Source: JOPF136 sp963773835
Lineage (GTDB): Bacteria > Acidobacteriota > Terriglobia > Acidiferrales > UBA7541
Direction of reading: 5' to 3'
DNA length: 64,000 nt
Assembly: GCA_963773835.1 (NCBI GenBank)
Contig: CAVZCQ010000001.1
Location: 1,426,001 to 1,490,000 of the forward strand
The notes below the pieces were generated by a model. That model did no database searches and had not been told where the DNA came from. It saw only the letters and a list, made by a program, of their open reading frames with translations. The position numbers were made by a program, and so were the translations under genes. Of this stretch, positions 53,127 through 62,200 are shown one piece after another (within the stretch, counting starts at the first letter, position 1; the number at the start of each line of letters is the position of its first letter).

Positions 53127-54932
53127 TCACGCGTTCACCAGCGCCGATTTGAACGGGCACCGCCCGCTCAGGTGCTCCTCGAATTCGCTCCGCCATTTCC
53201 TCACGATGGACTCTGTGGGCATCGCTGCCGCATCTCCCAGCGGGCAGAACGTGTGCCCCAGTATGTTCATCGACAGCTCGTGCATCAGCGGAATGTCCTC
53301 CGCCCGCGCCCCGCCCTCGTGGAACCGTGTCAGGATATTCCGCAGCCAGGTGGTTCCCTCCCGGCACGGGATGCACCATCCGCACGACTCGTGTGCATAG
53401 AACGCCATGATCCGCCGCGCCAGCTCCACCATGCAGGTGTCCTCGTCGTACACCACTACGCCCGCCGAACCCAGCATGGACCCGATTTTCGCCACGGAAT
53501 CGTAGTCCATGGCCACATCGCATTCTTCCGGTTTCAGCAGCGGCGTCGAACTCCCGCCCGGGATCACCGCTTTCAGCTTCTTCCCGCCCAGAACCCCGCC
53601 CGCGACCACGTTGATCATGCGATTCAGGTTGTAACCCATGGGCAGTTCGTAGATTCCCGGACGCTCCACCTGCCCCGAAATTCCGAAAAGCCGCGTCCCT
53701 CCATTTTTCGGCGTCCCCAGCTTCGCGAACCACTCCCCGCCGTTCAGGATGATCGACGGCACGCTCGACAGCGTCTCCACGTTGTTGATCACCGTCGGGC
53801 AGCCGTACAGGCCCACCACGGCCGGAAACGGCGGCCGGATCCGCGGGTAGCCCCGTTTTCCCTCCAGCGATTCCATCAGCGCGGATTCTTCCCCGCACTC
53901 GTACGCCCCCGCTCCCGTATGCGTGCAGAGGTCGAAATCGAACCCCGTGCCCAGCAGGTTTTTCCCCAGTTTTTTCGCCGCGTACGCTTCCGCGATGGCC
54001 TCGTCCAGGATGTCCAGCACGTACCGGTATTCCCCGCGGATATAGATGTATCCCTGCCGCGCGTTCACTGCGCGTCCCGCGATGATCATCCCTTCGATCA
54101 ATTGGTGCGGGTCCAGCTCCATCAGCGGACGGTCCTTACAGGTGGCAGGTTCGCTCTCGTCCGCGTTGCAGATGATGTATTTCGGCTTTGTCGTTTCCTT
54201 CGGCACGAAGCTCCACTTCATCCCCGTGGGGAATCCCGCGCCGCCGCGTCCGCGCAGCGCCGATTTCTTCACCTCGTCCAGGATTTGCTCCGGCGTCATC
54301 GCCGTCAGCGCCTTCTCCACCGCCTTGTACCCGTCGTGCTTCAGGTACACCGCGATGCGCCGCGCATCCGGGATGCGGAACCTCCGGCTGAGCACCAGCA
54401 CTTCCTCCGGATGCGGCTTTTCGCTGATTCCCGTGATGTGCGCCACTGGCGGCGGCCTGCGGCCCGCGCGCACCTCCGCCAACAGCGCATCAAACTTCGC
54501 CGGCGTCACGTTTTCGTGGTAGTCGTAATCCAGTTGCATGGCCGGCGCACCGGTGCAGGCCCCGAGGCATTCCACTTCCTCCAGCGAAAACTGTCCGTCC
54601 GGCGCCGTCTCCTTGTGGCCGATTCCCAGCGTCTTCTTCGCGTGCTCCCACAGCTCGTACCCGCCGCGCGCCATGCAGGAGACGTTCGTACACACCTGGA
54701 CGTGGCACTTCCCCCACTTTTTCCGGTGCAGCATGGAGTAATACGCCATCGTCTCCGTCACCTGCAGCGTATTCGTTCCCGTGCGCCGCGCGATTTCCGC
54801 GATCATCTCGTCGCTCACGTGCCCGAACTCGTCCTGCGCGTACATCAGCATGGGGATCAGCGCCGACCGCTTCACGGGATACCGGCCGATGAGCTGCTGG
54901 AATTTTTCCTCGAGTATGGGCGGCAGCGTCAT
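53127..54932 (-). CDS. nuoEF: Fused NADH-quinone oxidoreductase subunits E and F
   Basis: 601 residues in one frame. Residues ~1-165 are NuoE: a thioredoxin-like [2Fe-2S] domain with CTNVSC and CLGAC ligand pairs. Residues ~185-601 are NuoF: GRGGAGFPTGMKW for NADH and FMN, and CGWCIPCREGT plus FCPLGD for the N3 [4Fe-4S] cluster. The two halves are joined by a short linker (AGRRPPPVAHITGIS). Separate E and F genes are the rule; fusion is known in HoxF-type hydrogenase subunits. The ATG overlaps the nuoD stop by one base. Confidence 0.93.
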   Translation of the reverse strand: MTLPPILEEKFQQLIGRYPVKRSALIPMLMYAQDEFGHVSDEMIAEIARRTGTNTLQVTETMAYYSMLHRKKWGKCHVQVCTNVSCMARGGYELWEHAKKTLGIGHKETAPDGQFSLEEVECLGACTGAPAMQLDYDYHENVTPAKFDALLAEVRAGRRPPPVAHITGISEKPHPEEVLVLSRRFRIPDARRIAVYLKHDGYKAVEKALTAMTPEQILDEVKKSALRGRGGAGFPTGMKWSFVPKETTKPKYIICNADESEPATCKDRPLMELDPHQLIEGMIIAGRAVNARQGYIYIRGEYRYVLDILDEAIAEAYAAKKLGKNLLGTGFDFDLCTHTGAGAYECGEESALMESLEGKRGYPRIRPPFPAVVGLYGCPTVINNVETLSSVPSIILNGGEWFAKLGTPKNGGTRLFGISGQVERPGIYELPMGYNLNRMINVVAGGVLGGKKLKAVIPGGSSTPLLKPEECDVAMDYDSVAKIGSMLGSAGVVVYDEDTCMVELARRIMAFYAHESCGWCIPCREGTTWLRNILTRFHEGGARAEDIPLMHELSMNILGHTFCPLGDAAAMPTESIVRKWRSEFEEHLSGRCPFKSALVNA

Positions 54933-56131
54933 CACCGGTCGATTTCTCCCAGCACGATGTCGCACGTGCCGATGCAAGCCACCACATCGGCAATCAGGCG
55001 TCCCTCGCACAGCAGCGGCATGGCCTGGAGGTTGACGAACGTCGGGGTGCGGAATTTCACCCGGAACGGCTTCGGCGATCCATCGCTCACCAGGTAGGTG
55101 CACATTTCACCGCGCGGCGACTCGATGCGCTGGTACACCTGTCCCGGCGGCGGCGAAAATCCTTCCGTGAAGATTTTGAAGTGGTAGATGAGCGCTTCCA
55201 TTTCCGTCTTCATCTTTTCCCGCTGCGGCGGCACGATTCCCGGCGCATCGGTGCGGATGGGGCCTTCCGCCGGCACTTTGGCCATCGCCTGTTTCACGAT
55301 GGACAGGCTCTGCCGCATTTCCTCCAGCCGCACCAGATACCGCGCGTAGCAATCGCTCTCGGTCCGCGTGGGCACCACGAATTCGAACTCGTCGTAGCTC
55401 GAGTACGGAAAGAATTTGCGCACGTCGTAGGGCACGCCCGCGGCACGCAGCATCGGTCCGGAGACGCCCCAGGCGATGGCCGTCTCCGTCGAAATCACGC
55501 CCACCCCCACCGTGCGCATCTTCCAGATGCGGTTTTCGGTGAGCAGGTCCTCGTATTCGGCCAGGTGCCCGGGAAACGCTTCGATGAATGTCGAGATGCG
55601 TTCGAGCCAGCCCGCAGGCGGTTCGAGCGCCAGCCCGCCGATGCGGAAATAGCTGGTCATCATCCGCTGGCCCGCCACCATCTCGAAAACCTTCATGATC
55701 TCTTCGCGCTCGCGGAAGCAGTAGAGGAACACGGACATGGCGCCCAGGTCGATCGCGTGCGTCCCCAGCCACACGAGATGGGAAGCGATCCGCGTCAGCT
55801 CCGTCAGCAGCACGCGCACGTACTGCGCCCGCTTCGGCACTTCCAGCCCCAGCAGCTTTTCCACCGCCAGGCAGTAGCACAGATTGTTCGACAGCGGCGA
55901 CAGGTAATCCATCCGGTCGGTCAGCGTGATGGCCTGCATGTAGGTCTTCGCTTCGCAGGATTTCTCGATTCCCGTATGGAGGTAGCCGATGTCGGGCTTC
56001 GCCCGGATCACCGTCTCTCCGTCCAACTCCACCGCCACCCGCAACACCCCGTGCGTCGAGGGATGCTGCGGCCCCATGTTGAGGACCATCGCCTCCCCGG
56101 CGCCCGCGGGGGTATCAATGATCGTCGGCAT
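54932..56131 (-). CDS. nuoD: NADH-quinone oxidoreductase subunit D
   Basis: 399 residues: NMGPQHPSTHGVLR at the N-terminus, GYLHTGIEK, the quinone-site Tyr region, and a C-terminal IGTCDIVLGEIDR. It forms the quinone pocket together with NuoB. The ATG at 56131 overlaps the nuoC stop by one base. Confidence 0.95.
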   Translation of the reverse strand: MPTIIDTPAGAGEAMVLNMGPQHPSTHGVLRVAVELDGETVIRAKPDIGYLHTGIEKSCEAKTYMQAITLTDRMDYLSPLSNNLCYCLAVEKLLGLEVPKRAQYVRVLLTELTRIASHLVWLGTHAIDLGAMSVFLYCFREREEIMKVFEMVAGQRMMTSYFRIGGLALEPPAGWLERISTFIEAFPGHLAEYEDLLTENRIWKMRTVGVGVISTETAIAWGVSGPMLRAAGVPYDVRKFFPYSSYDEFEFVVPTRTESDCYARYLVRLEEMRQSLSIVKQAMAKVPAEGPIRTDAPGIVPPQREKMKTEMEALIYHFKIFTEGFSPPPGQVYQRIESPRGEMCTYLVSDGSPKPFRVKFRTPTFVNLQAMPLLCEGRLIADVVACIGTCDIVLGEIDR

Positions 56132-56610
56132 CAGCGGTGCCCCTCGGTGGGATAGTCTTTCCGCAGCGGGTGCCCCTCCCAATCCGCCGGCAACAGGATG
56201 CGCGTCAGGTCGGGATGCCCCTCAAAACGGATTCCAAACAGGTCGAATACCTCGCGCTCGTGCCAGTTCGCCGTCGGCCAGATGGTGGTCACGCTCTGCA
56301 CGGACGGATTCGTGCCCGGCGTCCAGGTGCGCAGTTGCAGCGTGCGCCGGTGGCGAATCGAAAGCATGTGGTACACCACCGCGAAACGCGGCTCCATTGG
56401 GAAGTGGTCCGTCGCGGTCAGATCGCTCAGGAAATTGAACTCGAGCTCGGGGTCATGGAGCAGAAAGCCCGCCACACGCAGCAACTGCTCGCGGGGGACG
56501 GTAACGGTCAGCTCGCCACGGAACGTCTCCGTTCCGGATATTGCGGCAGGGTCCCAGGCAGTCAGTCTCGCTGCCACCGGGTGCACCTGGGTCTCGACGG
56601 TTTCCGCCAT
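56131..56610 (-). CDS. nuoC: NADH-quinone oxidoreductase subunit C
   Basis: 159 residues: DLTATDHFP, then WPTANWHEREVFDLFGIRFEGHPDLTRIL and WEGHPLRKDYP, the family signatures. It lies 46 bases after nuoA; nuoB, which normally stands between A and C, is absent. Confidence 0.94.
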   Translation of the reverse strand: MAETVETQVHPVAARLTAWDPAAISGTETFRGELTVTVPREQLLRVAGFLLHDPELEFNFLSDLTATDHFPMEPRFAVVYHMLSIRHRRTLQLRTWTPGTNPSVQSVTTIWPTANWHEREVFDLFGIRFEGHPDLTRILLPADWEGHPLRKDYPTEGHR

Positions 56611-56656
56611 TCGCGTTACCCCGATCTCCTTTTGTCCAGCCGGAAATGCGGCCTAC

Positions 56657-57025
56657 TTACTTCCAGTCGAGTGCGCCCTTCTTCAGCAGGTAGACATATC
56701 CCACCAGCAGGATACCGATGTACACCAGCATCTCGTAGAAACCGAACATCCGGAGATCGCGGTACACGTACGCCCACGGATAGAAGAAAATGGCTTCCAC
56801 ATCGAAGAGGATGAAAAGGATTGCCACCAGATAGAATTTCACGTCGAACGGATGCCGCGCGTCTCCGGTGGGAGACATCCCGCACTCGTACGCCTGCGCC
56901 TTCTCCCGGCTGGGCCGGTGCGGCCCCACCAGCACCGAGAGGGCCAGCAGCGCGCCAGCCAGCGCCATTGCCGCCAGGATATGGATTAGCAACGGGGCGT
57001 AGTTTCCGAGGTAGCCGGGTGCCAT
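56657..57025 (-). CDS. nuoA: NADH-quinone oxidoreductase subunit A
   Basis: 122 residues with three membrane helices. YECGMSPTGDARHPFDVKFYLVAILFILFDVEAIFFYPWA, cut here in mid-sentence to its key parts (ECG, FDVKFY, FDVEAIF), is the family signature. First gene of the operon. The ATG at 57025 fits the family; an upstream start would add 14 non-conserved residues. Confidence 0.94.
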   Translation of the reverse strand: MAPGYLGNYAPLLIHILAAMALAGALLALSVLVGPHRPSREKAQAYECGMSPTGDARHPFDVKFYLVAILFILFDVEAIFFYPWAYVYRDLRMFGFYEMLVYIGILLVGYVYLLKKGALDWK

Positions 57026-57033
57026 GGTCGCGC

Positions 57034-57042
57034 TGGTATAAT
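57034..57042 (+). promoter_or_regulatory. Perfect extended -10 element (probably bidirectional region)
   Basis: TGGTATAAT (TATAAT at 57037-57042) on the plus strand, no -35 match. On the minus strand the same bases give TATTAT, near the nuoA start. It lies between divergent nuoA and the unknown gene at 57156. Confidence 0.5.
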
Positions 57043-57155
57043 AGCGATGCGAGTGCAGTCCGGTCAATCAACTCCGCGCCGTCGGGCTTGGGCCCTGATT
57101 TGGTGGCAGGCGCGGTCCTTCCGCTTCGACCGGTCTCCGCAACGGCCAGGGCTAC

Positions 57156-57836
57156 GTGCCGCTCGGATTCAATAGCGACCTGAAACTCGGCGACCTCGTC
57201 CTCCACGTTCAATCGGAGGACCGCAGGCCGCGTGCCACCGCCGTGGACACGATCGTCTACGCCGGAGGGCGCGTGGTCTACCGGCGCAAAACAGCGTACG
57301 ACGAGCAAGCCAAGCAGCCGGGCTTCGACGACGCTGCGGTTCGCCAGATGCTGGAAGACCAGCATCGTTCCGTGCTCGAAGGGTTGCGCAGCGGGGAGAT
57401 TGCCGTGGATACCTATCCTCCTCCCACAGCCCCGCGCGCGGCTGCCGGTGGCGGCGGAGATGGTTCTGCGCCCGCCGCAGCGCCCACCCGAACCGGAACA
57501 GTCCTGATGCCGGCTCCCACGTCGCTGATTCGCGTCCTGCTCACCAATCCCGCCACCTGGCTCACCGCGGGTTCCGCGCGCCTGCTGGTGGAAGTGCGCT
57601 CACGCGAGCCCGAGGGGCCCATCGCCAACGCTGTTGTGGAAGTGAGCTTCGAAGGCGCCCCACGGCCGTTCATCTTCAAGACCATCACAGACGCCTGGGG
57701 ACGCGCAGAAATTGGCTTTCCGCTCCCGAAGTTCGGCCCCAGCGGCGCCAGCCTGGTGATCCGCGCCGCCTGCGAAGCCGGCCACGACGAAATCCGCTAC
57801 TCCCTTCGCCCCAAATCGAGCAACGCCGGCGACTGA
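57156..57836 (+). CDS. Hypothetical protein with C-terminal beta domain
   Basis: 226 residues from a GTG at 57156. The first part (PLGFNSDLKLGDLVLHVQSED, then TIVYAGGRVVYRRKTAYDE) looks like a PilZ-like or small beta domain. The middle is a Gly/Pro/Ala linker, and the C-terminal ~100 residues (AGSARLLVEVRSREP, then NAVVEVSFEGAPRPF) form an Ig-like or regulatory beta-sandwich. The residues encoded just before the GTG (LRNGQGY) also look coding, but the frame closes at 57096, so the N-terminus may be truncated. Divergent to nuoA. Confidence 0.65.
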   Translation: MPLGFNSDLKLGDLVLHVQSEDRRPRATAVDTIVYAGGRVVYRRKTAYDEQAKQPGFDDAAVRQMLEDQHRSVLEGLRSGEIAVDTYPPPTAPRAAAGGGGDGSAPAAAPTRTGTVLMPAPTSLIRVLLTNPATWLTAGSARLLVEVRSREPEGPIANAVVEVSFEGAPRPFIFKTITDAWGRAEIGFPLPKFGPSGASLVIRAACEAGHDEIRYSLRPKSSNAGD

Positions 57837-57939
57837 TCCATGCCGCACAGCCTGCCCGCCGAGCCGGGCAGCTCTTGTCTGTTTGCCTCTGTCGTGGTTG
57901 AAATCGCCCGCGGCGGGTGATTGTGCGGGCAGGGAAGTC

Positions 57940-58014
57940 TGGCTCCGGGGCTTGGACTCGAACCAAGATAACGGGATCCAAAGTCCCGTGGCCTACCAGT
58001 TAGCCGACCCCGGA
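57940..58014 (-). tRNA. tRNA-Gln (anticodon TTG)
   Basis: Acceptor TCCGGGG (58014-58008) pairs with CCCCGGA (57950-57944). Anticodon stem CGGGA/TCCCG with loop CTTTGGA gives TTG. T-arm GGTTCGAGTCC. Discriminator G and CCA are encoded. It stands alone between the unknown gene and the carbonic anhydrase. Confidence 0.95.
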
Positions 58015-58190
58015 GCAGATCATCTAAATTTAACAAGATTTGCTGTCCTGCGCCACGGCCCGCCCGATGGATTTCCCCGGCGCATCCCCCAATTTCGCGT
58101 TTCGTCCGCGCCTTCCTTGCATCTAACCACTCCACCTCACCCGCGGGCGCCGCCGGTGAGTCCCGACATCAGAAAGCAAGGAGACACCAC

Positions 58191-58712
58191 ATGAGCGTGA
58201 TTGATGAAGCGTTGAAAGCAAACGAAGCCTACGCAAAAGACTTCCGGCTCGGGCATCTCCCCATGCCCCCGGCCCGCAAGCTGGCCATCGTGGCCTGTAT
58301 GGATGCGCGGCTCACCATCGAACCCATGCTCGGTCTCCAGACCGGAGAAGCGCACATCATCCGCAATGCCGGTGGAATCGTCACTGAGGACGCGGTCCGC
58401 TCGCTCGTCATTTCGCACCACCTCCTAGGCACCAAGGAGTTCGCCATCATCAATCACGCCGACTGCGGAATGCTCACGTTCAGGGACGCAGATCTCCGCG
58501 CCAAGCTCCATGGACAAACCGGCACCGCCACCGTCGCGCCGGCGGCTTTCCACGCGTTCAGCGACGTGGAGGAAAACGTCCGCCACCAGATCCAGAAACT
58601 GAAGGCGCACCCCTGGATTCCGAAAGAGATCGCAATCCGCGGCTTCGTCTATAACGAGAAAACCGGGAAGCTGAAGGAAATCTTCGCAGCGCAAACGGCC
58701 GCCGCCGATTGA
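58191..58712 (+). CDS. Beta-class carbonic anhydrase
   Basis: 173 residues. Zinc ligands Cys36, His89 and Cys92 and the Asp38-Arg40 dyad (CMDAR) are all present (INHADCG). This is the short, Rv1284-like type. It interconverts CO2 and bicarbonate and may also act on related substrates. AAGGAG lies just before the ATG. Single gene between two tRNAs. Confidence 0.92.
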   Translation: MSVIDEALKANEAYAKDFRLGHLPMPPARKLAIVACMDARLTIEPMLGLQTGEAHIIRNAGGIVTEDAVRSLVISHHLLGTKEFAIINHADCGMLTFRDADLRAKLHGQTGTATVAPAAFHAFSDVEENVRHQIQKLKAHPWIPKEIAIRGFVYNEKTGKLKEIFAAQTAAAD

Positions 58713-58800
58713 TCGTCGGCGGACGCCGTTACTCCGCTGCCCGTCGCCTGTTGGATGCCCACCGACCCGTGGGTTAAACTGAACCGTTGCCCCATGGCGC

Positions 58801-58890
<90 letters not shown>

Positions 58891-58996
58891 TTCTTCGTCT
58901 TACCATTGCAGTGTCCTCAACCGCATAGGTCAAACCTGTTGGACTGCGCGCGCGCCGGTACTAGAATGACCTTCTGCTGGCAGGGCCATCTCTCTT

Positions 58997-61900
58997 ATGC
59001 CCGATGTCAAATACTGGGCTTTCATCAGCTACAGCCACAAAGACAAAACGTGGGGTGATTGGGTACACAAGGCGCTCGAGACCTACCGCGTGCCGCGCCG
59101 GCTCGTTGGCCGGGCCTCCCGGGACGGCAAAGTCTCCAGGCGCCTCTTTCCGATCTTCCGCGACCGCGAGGAATTGCCGACTTCCTCCGATCTCAAGTCC
59201 AACATTTCCTCTGCTCTCGAACAGTCGCAGTACCTGATCGTTATCTGCTCACCCGATTCCGCGAAATCACGCTGGGTGAATGAGGAGATCAAGTCTTTTA
59301 AGGCGCTGGGACGCGAAAATCGCATCCTTTGCCTCATCGTTGACGGCGAGCCGAATGCGTCGGATTCCGCCGCCGCAGCGGACAAGGAATGCTTCCCCCC
59401 CGCGCTGCGCTTTCGCGTCTCTCCCGATCGGACCCTCACCAGCGAGCGCGTTGAGCCGATCGCCGCGGATGCCCGTCCTTCCGGCGACGGCAAAGCGAAT
59501 GCCAAACTCAAGCTCATCGCGGGTCTCATCGGCGTCTCGTATGACGAACTCAAACAGCGGGAGAAACGCCGGAACCTGTGGCTCCGCCTGGAGATCGCAG
59601 CCGCGGCCGCGGTAGTGCTTGCCATCGTCGCCGGAATCGCACAGTGGGGAGCCCGGGTCGCCCGCCAGGAGCTCATCGCTCATGACATAGATAAAGGCCG
59701 CGAGGATCTGCTTCAAGGCAATCCGGGCGGAGCCCTGGAGTCTCTTCTCAATGCCTACTCGCTCGGCGGCTCCAGCCCCGCCCTCCGTTTTCTGCTCCAT
59801 CAGGCCAGCCTTTCCATTCCACAGGGAATTCTCGACCAGCACTCCGATGGCATCTACATGGCCGGCTTTAGTCACGACGGCAAGCGCGTGTTCACAGCCA
59901 GCATCGACAAGACCGCCAACGTATGGGACGCGGACACCGGAAAATTACTCTTGAACCTGGCGAAGCATTCCGGAGAAGTGAATTCCGCCTACTTCAGTCC
60001 CGATGACAAAATGATTGTCACGGCCAGCGATGACAACACCGCTGTCTTGTGGAACTCGCAAACCGGGAAGGTCCTGCATGTTCTCCAGGGCCACAAGGAC
60101 AAGGTTTATTCGGCCATATTCGACCCTTCAGGACAGCGCATCGTCACCGCCAGCCAGGACAGCACGGCGAGGATATGGTCTGTCGCAGGCGATTCGATCG
60201 CCACACTGCAACTGCACAGGCGCGGGGTGCTTTCCGCACTTTTCAGCGCGGATGGCCGTCTCGTTTTGACCGCCGGCGACGACGGCACTGCCGCCGTCTG
60301 GAATGCTGCGGATGGCCGCCTGATCGCGCAGACGGAACCGGCGCTGCATGGAAGCCGGTTGCGCTACGCCGACTTCAGCCCGGACGACAAACGGATCGTC
60401 ACGCTGGCGCGCGACGGCGAGGGCTGGCTCTGGAGGTTCAATCGCTCTGACCCGGTTTTGACACGCCGCCGCGACCTCATCGCCGTCCTGTCCGGCCATC
60501 TCGATGCCGGCCGTCGCGTTTTGTTCAGCCCCAGCGGGAAGGAACTCGTCACCACCAGCAAGGATGGCACGGCGCGCGTCTGGGACGGCGAAACCGGCAA
60601 ATTCCTCTTTGCCCTTCCGGTCAGCGCCAAGCGCCAGTGGGTTTGGTCCGCCGCTTTTCGCCCCGACGGGCAGGTCATCGCCACTGTTGACGACGCCGGG
60701 GGCGTCAAGCTTTGGGATGCCCGCTACGGGATGCTCCTCTCCAGCATGGAGCGCCATCATGGCTCGGTCTATGGAGTCAGCTTCAGTCCCGACGGCCAAA
60801 GACTGGTCAGCGCGGGCGACGACCACCTTGCTTACGTCTGGAATGTGTCGGATCCACGCGCCGTCCGCCTCGTGGTCGCGCTCGATGGAAGGGCCTCGCC
60901 CAATACGGAAGGCCGCGACGTGACCTATGATGCCGAGGTTCTAAGCGGGAGCCTCATTCGAACTCTTCCTGGAGGAGATGGTTATGTTACCGCCGCTCAT
61001 TTCAGTCCCGATGCGCGCTCAGTCCTGATTCTCGCTGGGCGCCAGGCTCAGCTCTGGGACTTCAGAGCCGCAAGACGCATCGCTGTCTTTCCCGTCTCGG
61101 CCACGGATGCCTCCTTCGACGGGCCGGGTACGCGCGTGGTCATAGGAACAAGCGACGGACAGATCGGCATCTGGGATGCCGCGAAAGCCGCGCCCATTTC
61201 TTCTTTCGAAGCCTTCAAGGGCTGGGTCTTCAGCGTGCAATTTGTTCCGAATCAAAGCCAGGTCGTAGCCTGGGGCGAAGACCAGGCTCCCAACTCCAGA
61301 TCGGCCCGCCATAGGATCAAGTTTCTTGATCTCAATGGCCGTGAGATCCGCCCCCCCATCGACGGCGACGACCCTGTCTTGAGCTCCGACGGTTCTCATC
61401 TGCTGAGTCTCTCGCCCAGAAGCAGCGACAAATTCTGGGACGCGGGGCTTCACGGAGTCGTCACGGAGCCCTGGTGGTCCGAACCCCCTGATTCTGATTT
61501 CACCGTGCGGCTGTGGACACTCGACAAGCAAGGGCCTCCGTTGGAAACCATTCTTCGCGGCCACTCAGCCACCGTCTACTCGGCGCGCTTTTCCAAGGAC
61601 GGCCTTCGCGCCGTTACGGCAAGTGCCGATAAGACCGCGAGAATCTGGGATGTGGTCACCGGGAAAATTCTTGCGATTTTGAGCGGACACACCGGCTTCG
61701 TGAAGTTCGCCGCCTTCAGCCCCAACCTCGTTGATGGCCGCATCGTCACCACGAGTAAGGACCAGAGTGCCCGGATCTGGGTAAATTACCGCTGGCAGCC
61801 TCCGGCGCTGACCGACCGGGGCCAGGACTTCGTTCGTTCCGCCGTTTTCAGCCCGGACGGCGCCCTCCTCGCTACCTTGGACCACGACAATTACGTCAGA

Positions 61901-62122
61901 ATTTGGGACCCGGCAACGGGCGCTTTGCTCTCCAGGCTTTCAGGCCACGGAGGTGAAGTGGCGGTCGTCGAGTTCTCGAAAGACGGCAAATGGTTGCTGA
62001 CCGGAGGACAGGACCACACCGCCCGGATCTGGGATGTCGGTTACGAAACTCGCGCCCCGGCCCAGGCGAGGACGGAGGATGAAAAGCTGATTCAGACGGC
62101 GTCAAAAACCTCCGCGCCGTGA
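58997..62122 (+). CDS. TIR domain - transmembrane - WD40 repeat protein
   Basis: 1041 residues. TIR domain at ~5-150 (YWAFISYSHKDK, FRDREELP, SQYLIVICSPDSAKSRWVNEEI); Glu96 or Glu97 lies where NADase TIR domains have their catalytic Glu. One membrane helix (~196-217) follows, then a short helical hinge and 14-16 WD40 repeats (~280-1010; TASDDNTAVLWN, TSKDGTARVWDG and TASADKTARIWDV), enough for two seven-bladed propellers. TIR proteins in bacteria can degrade NAD+ or make cyclic-ADP-ribose signals in defence. Here the target and activity are inferred. It lies 106 bases after tRNA-Ser with no partner gene beside it. Confidence 0.88.
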   Translation: MPDVKYWAFISYSHKDKTWGDWVHKALETYRVPRRLVGRASRDGKVSRRLFPIFRDREELPTSSDLKSNISSALEQSQYLIVICSPDSAKSRWVNEEIKSFKALGRENRILCLIVDGEPNASDSAAAADKECFPPALRFRVSPDRTLTSERVEPIAADARPSGDGKANAKLKLIAGLIGVSYDELKQREKRRNLWLRLEIAAAAAVVLAIVAGIAQWGARVARQELIAHDIDKGREDLLQGNPGGALESLLNAYSLGGSSPALRFLLHQASLSIPQGILDQHSDGIYMAGFSHDGKRVFTASIDKTANVWDADTGKLLLNLAKHSGEVNSAYFSPDDKMIVTASDDNTAVLWNSQTGKVLHVLQGHKDKVYSAIFDPSGQRIVTASQDSTARIWSVAGDSIATLQLHRRGVLSALFSADGRLVLTAGDDGTAAVWNAADGRLIAQTEPALHGSRLRYADFSPDDKRIVTLARDGEGWLWRFNRSDPVLTRRRDLIAVLSGHLDAGRRVLFSPSGKELVTTSKDGTARVWDGETGKFLFALPVSAKRQWVWSAAFRPDGQVIATVDDAGGVKLWDARYGMLLSSMERHHGSVYGVSFSPDGQRLVSAGDDHLAYVWNVSDPRAVRLVVALDGRASPNTEGRDVTYDAEVLSGSLIRTLPGGDGYVTAAHFSPDARSVLILAGRQAQLWDFRAARRIAVFPVSATDASFDGPGTRVVIGTSDGQIGIWDAAKAAPISSFEAFKGWVFSVQFVPNQSQVVAWGEDQAPNSRSARHRIKFLDLNGREIRPPIDGDDPVLSSDGSHLLSLSPRSSDKFWDAGLHGVVTEPWWSEPPDSDFTVRLWTLDKQGPPLETILRGHSATVYSARFSKDGLRAVTASADKTARIWDVVTGKILAILSGHTGFVKFAAFSPNLVDGRIVTTSKDQSARIWVNYRWQPPALTDRGQDFVRSAVFSPDGALLATLDHDNYVRIWDPATGALLSRLSGHGGEVAVVEFSKDGKWLLTGGQDHTARIWDVGYETRAPAQARTEDEKLIQTASKTSAP

Positions 62123-62200
62123 CCCCTCACGTCTGCTCACTCTTCCCCGCGCGCTTGGGCTGCTCACGCCGGTTCTTGCTCTTCGCGTGATTTACGAAGC

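Noticed and set aside
50871..55097. A 1408-codon open frame on the plus strand opposite nuoG, nuoEF and the end of nuoD
   Set aside because: It is the antisense shadow of well-conserved nuo genes in GC-rich DNA, rich in Arg/His/Pro with no domain.
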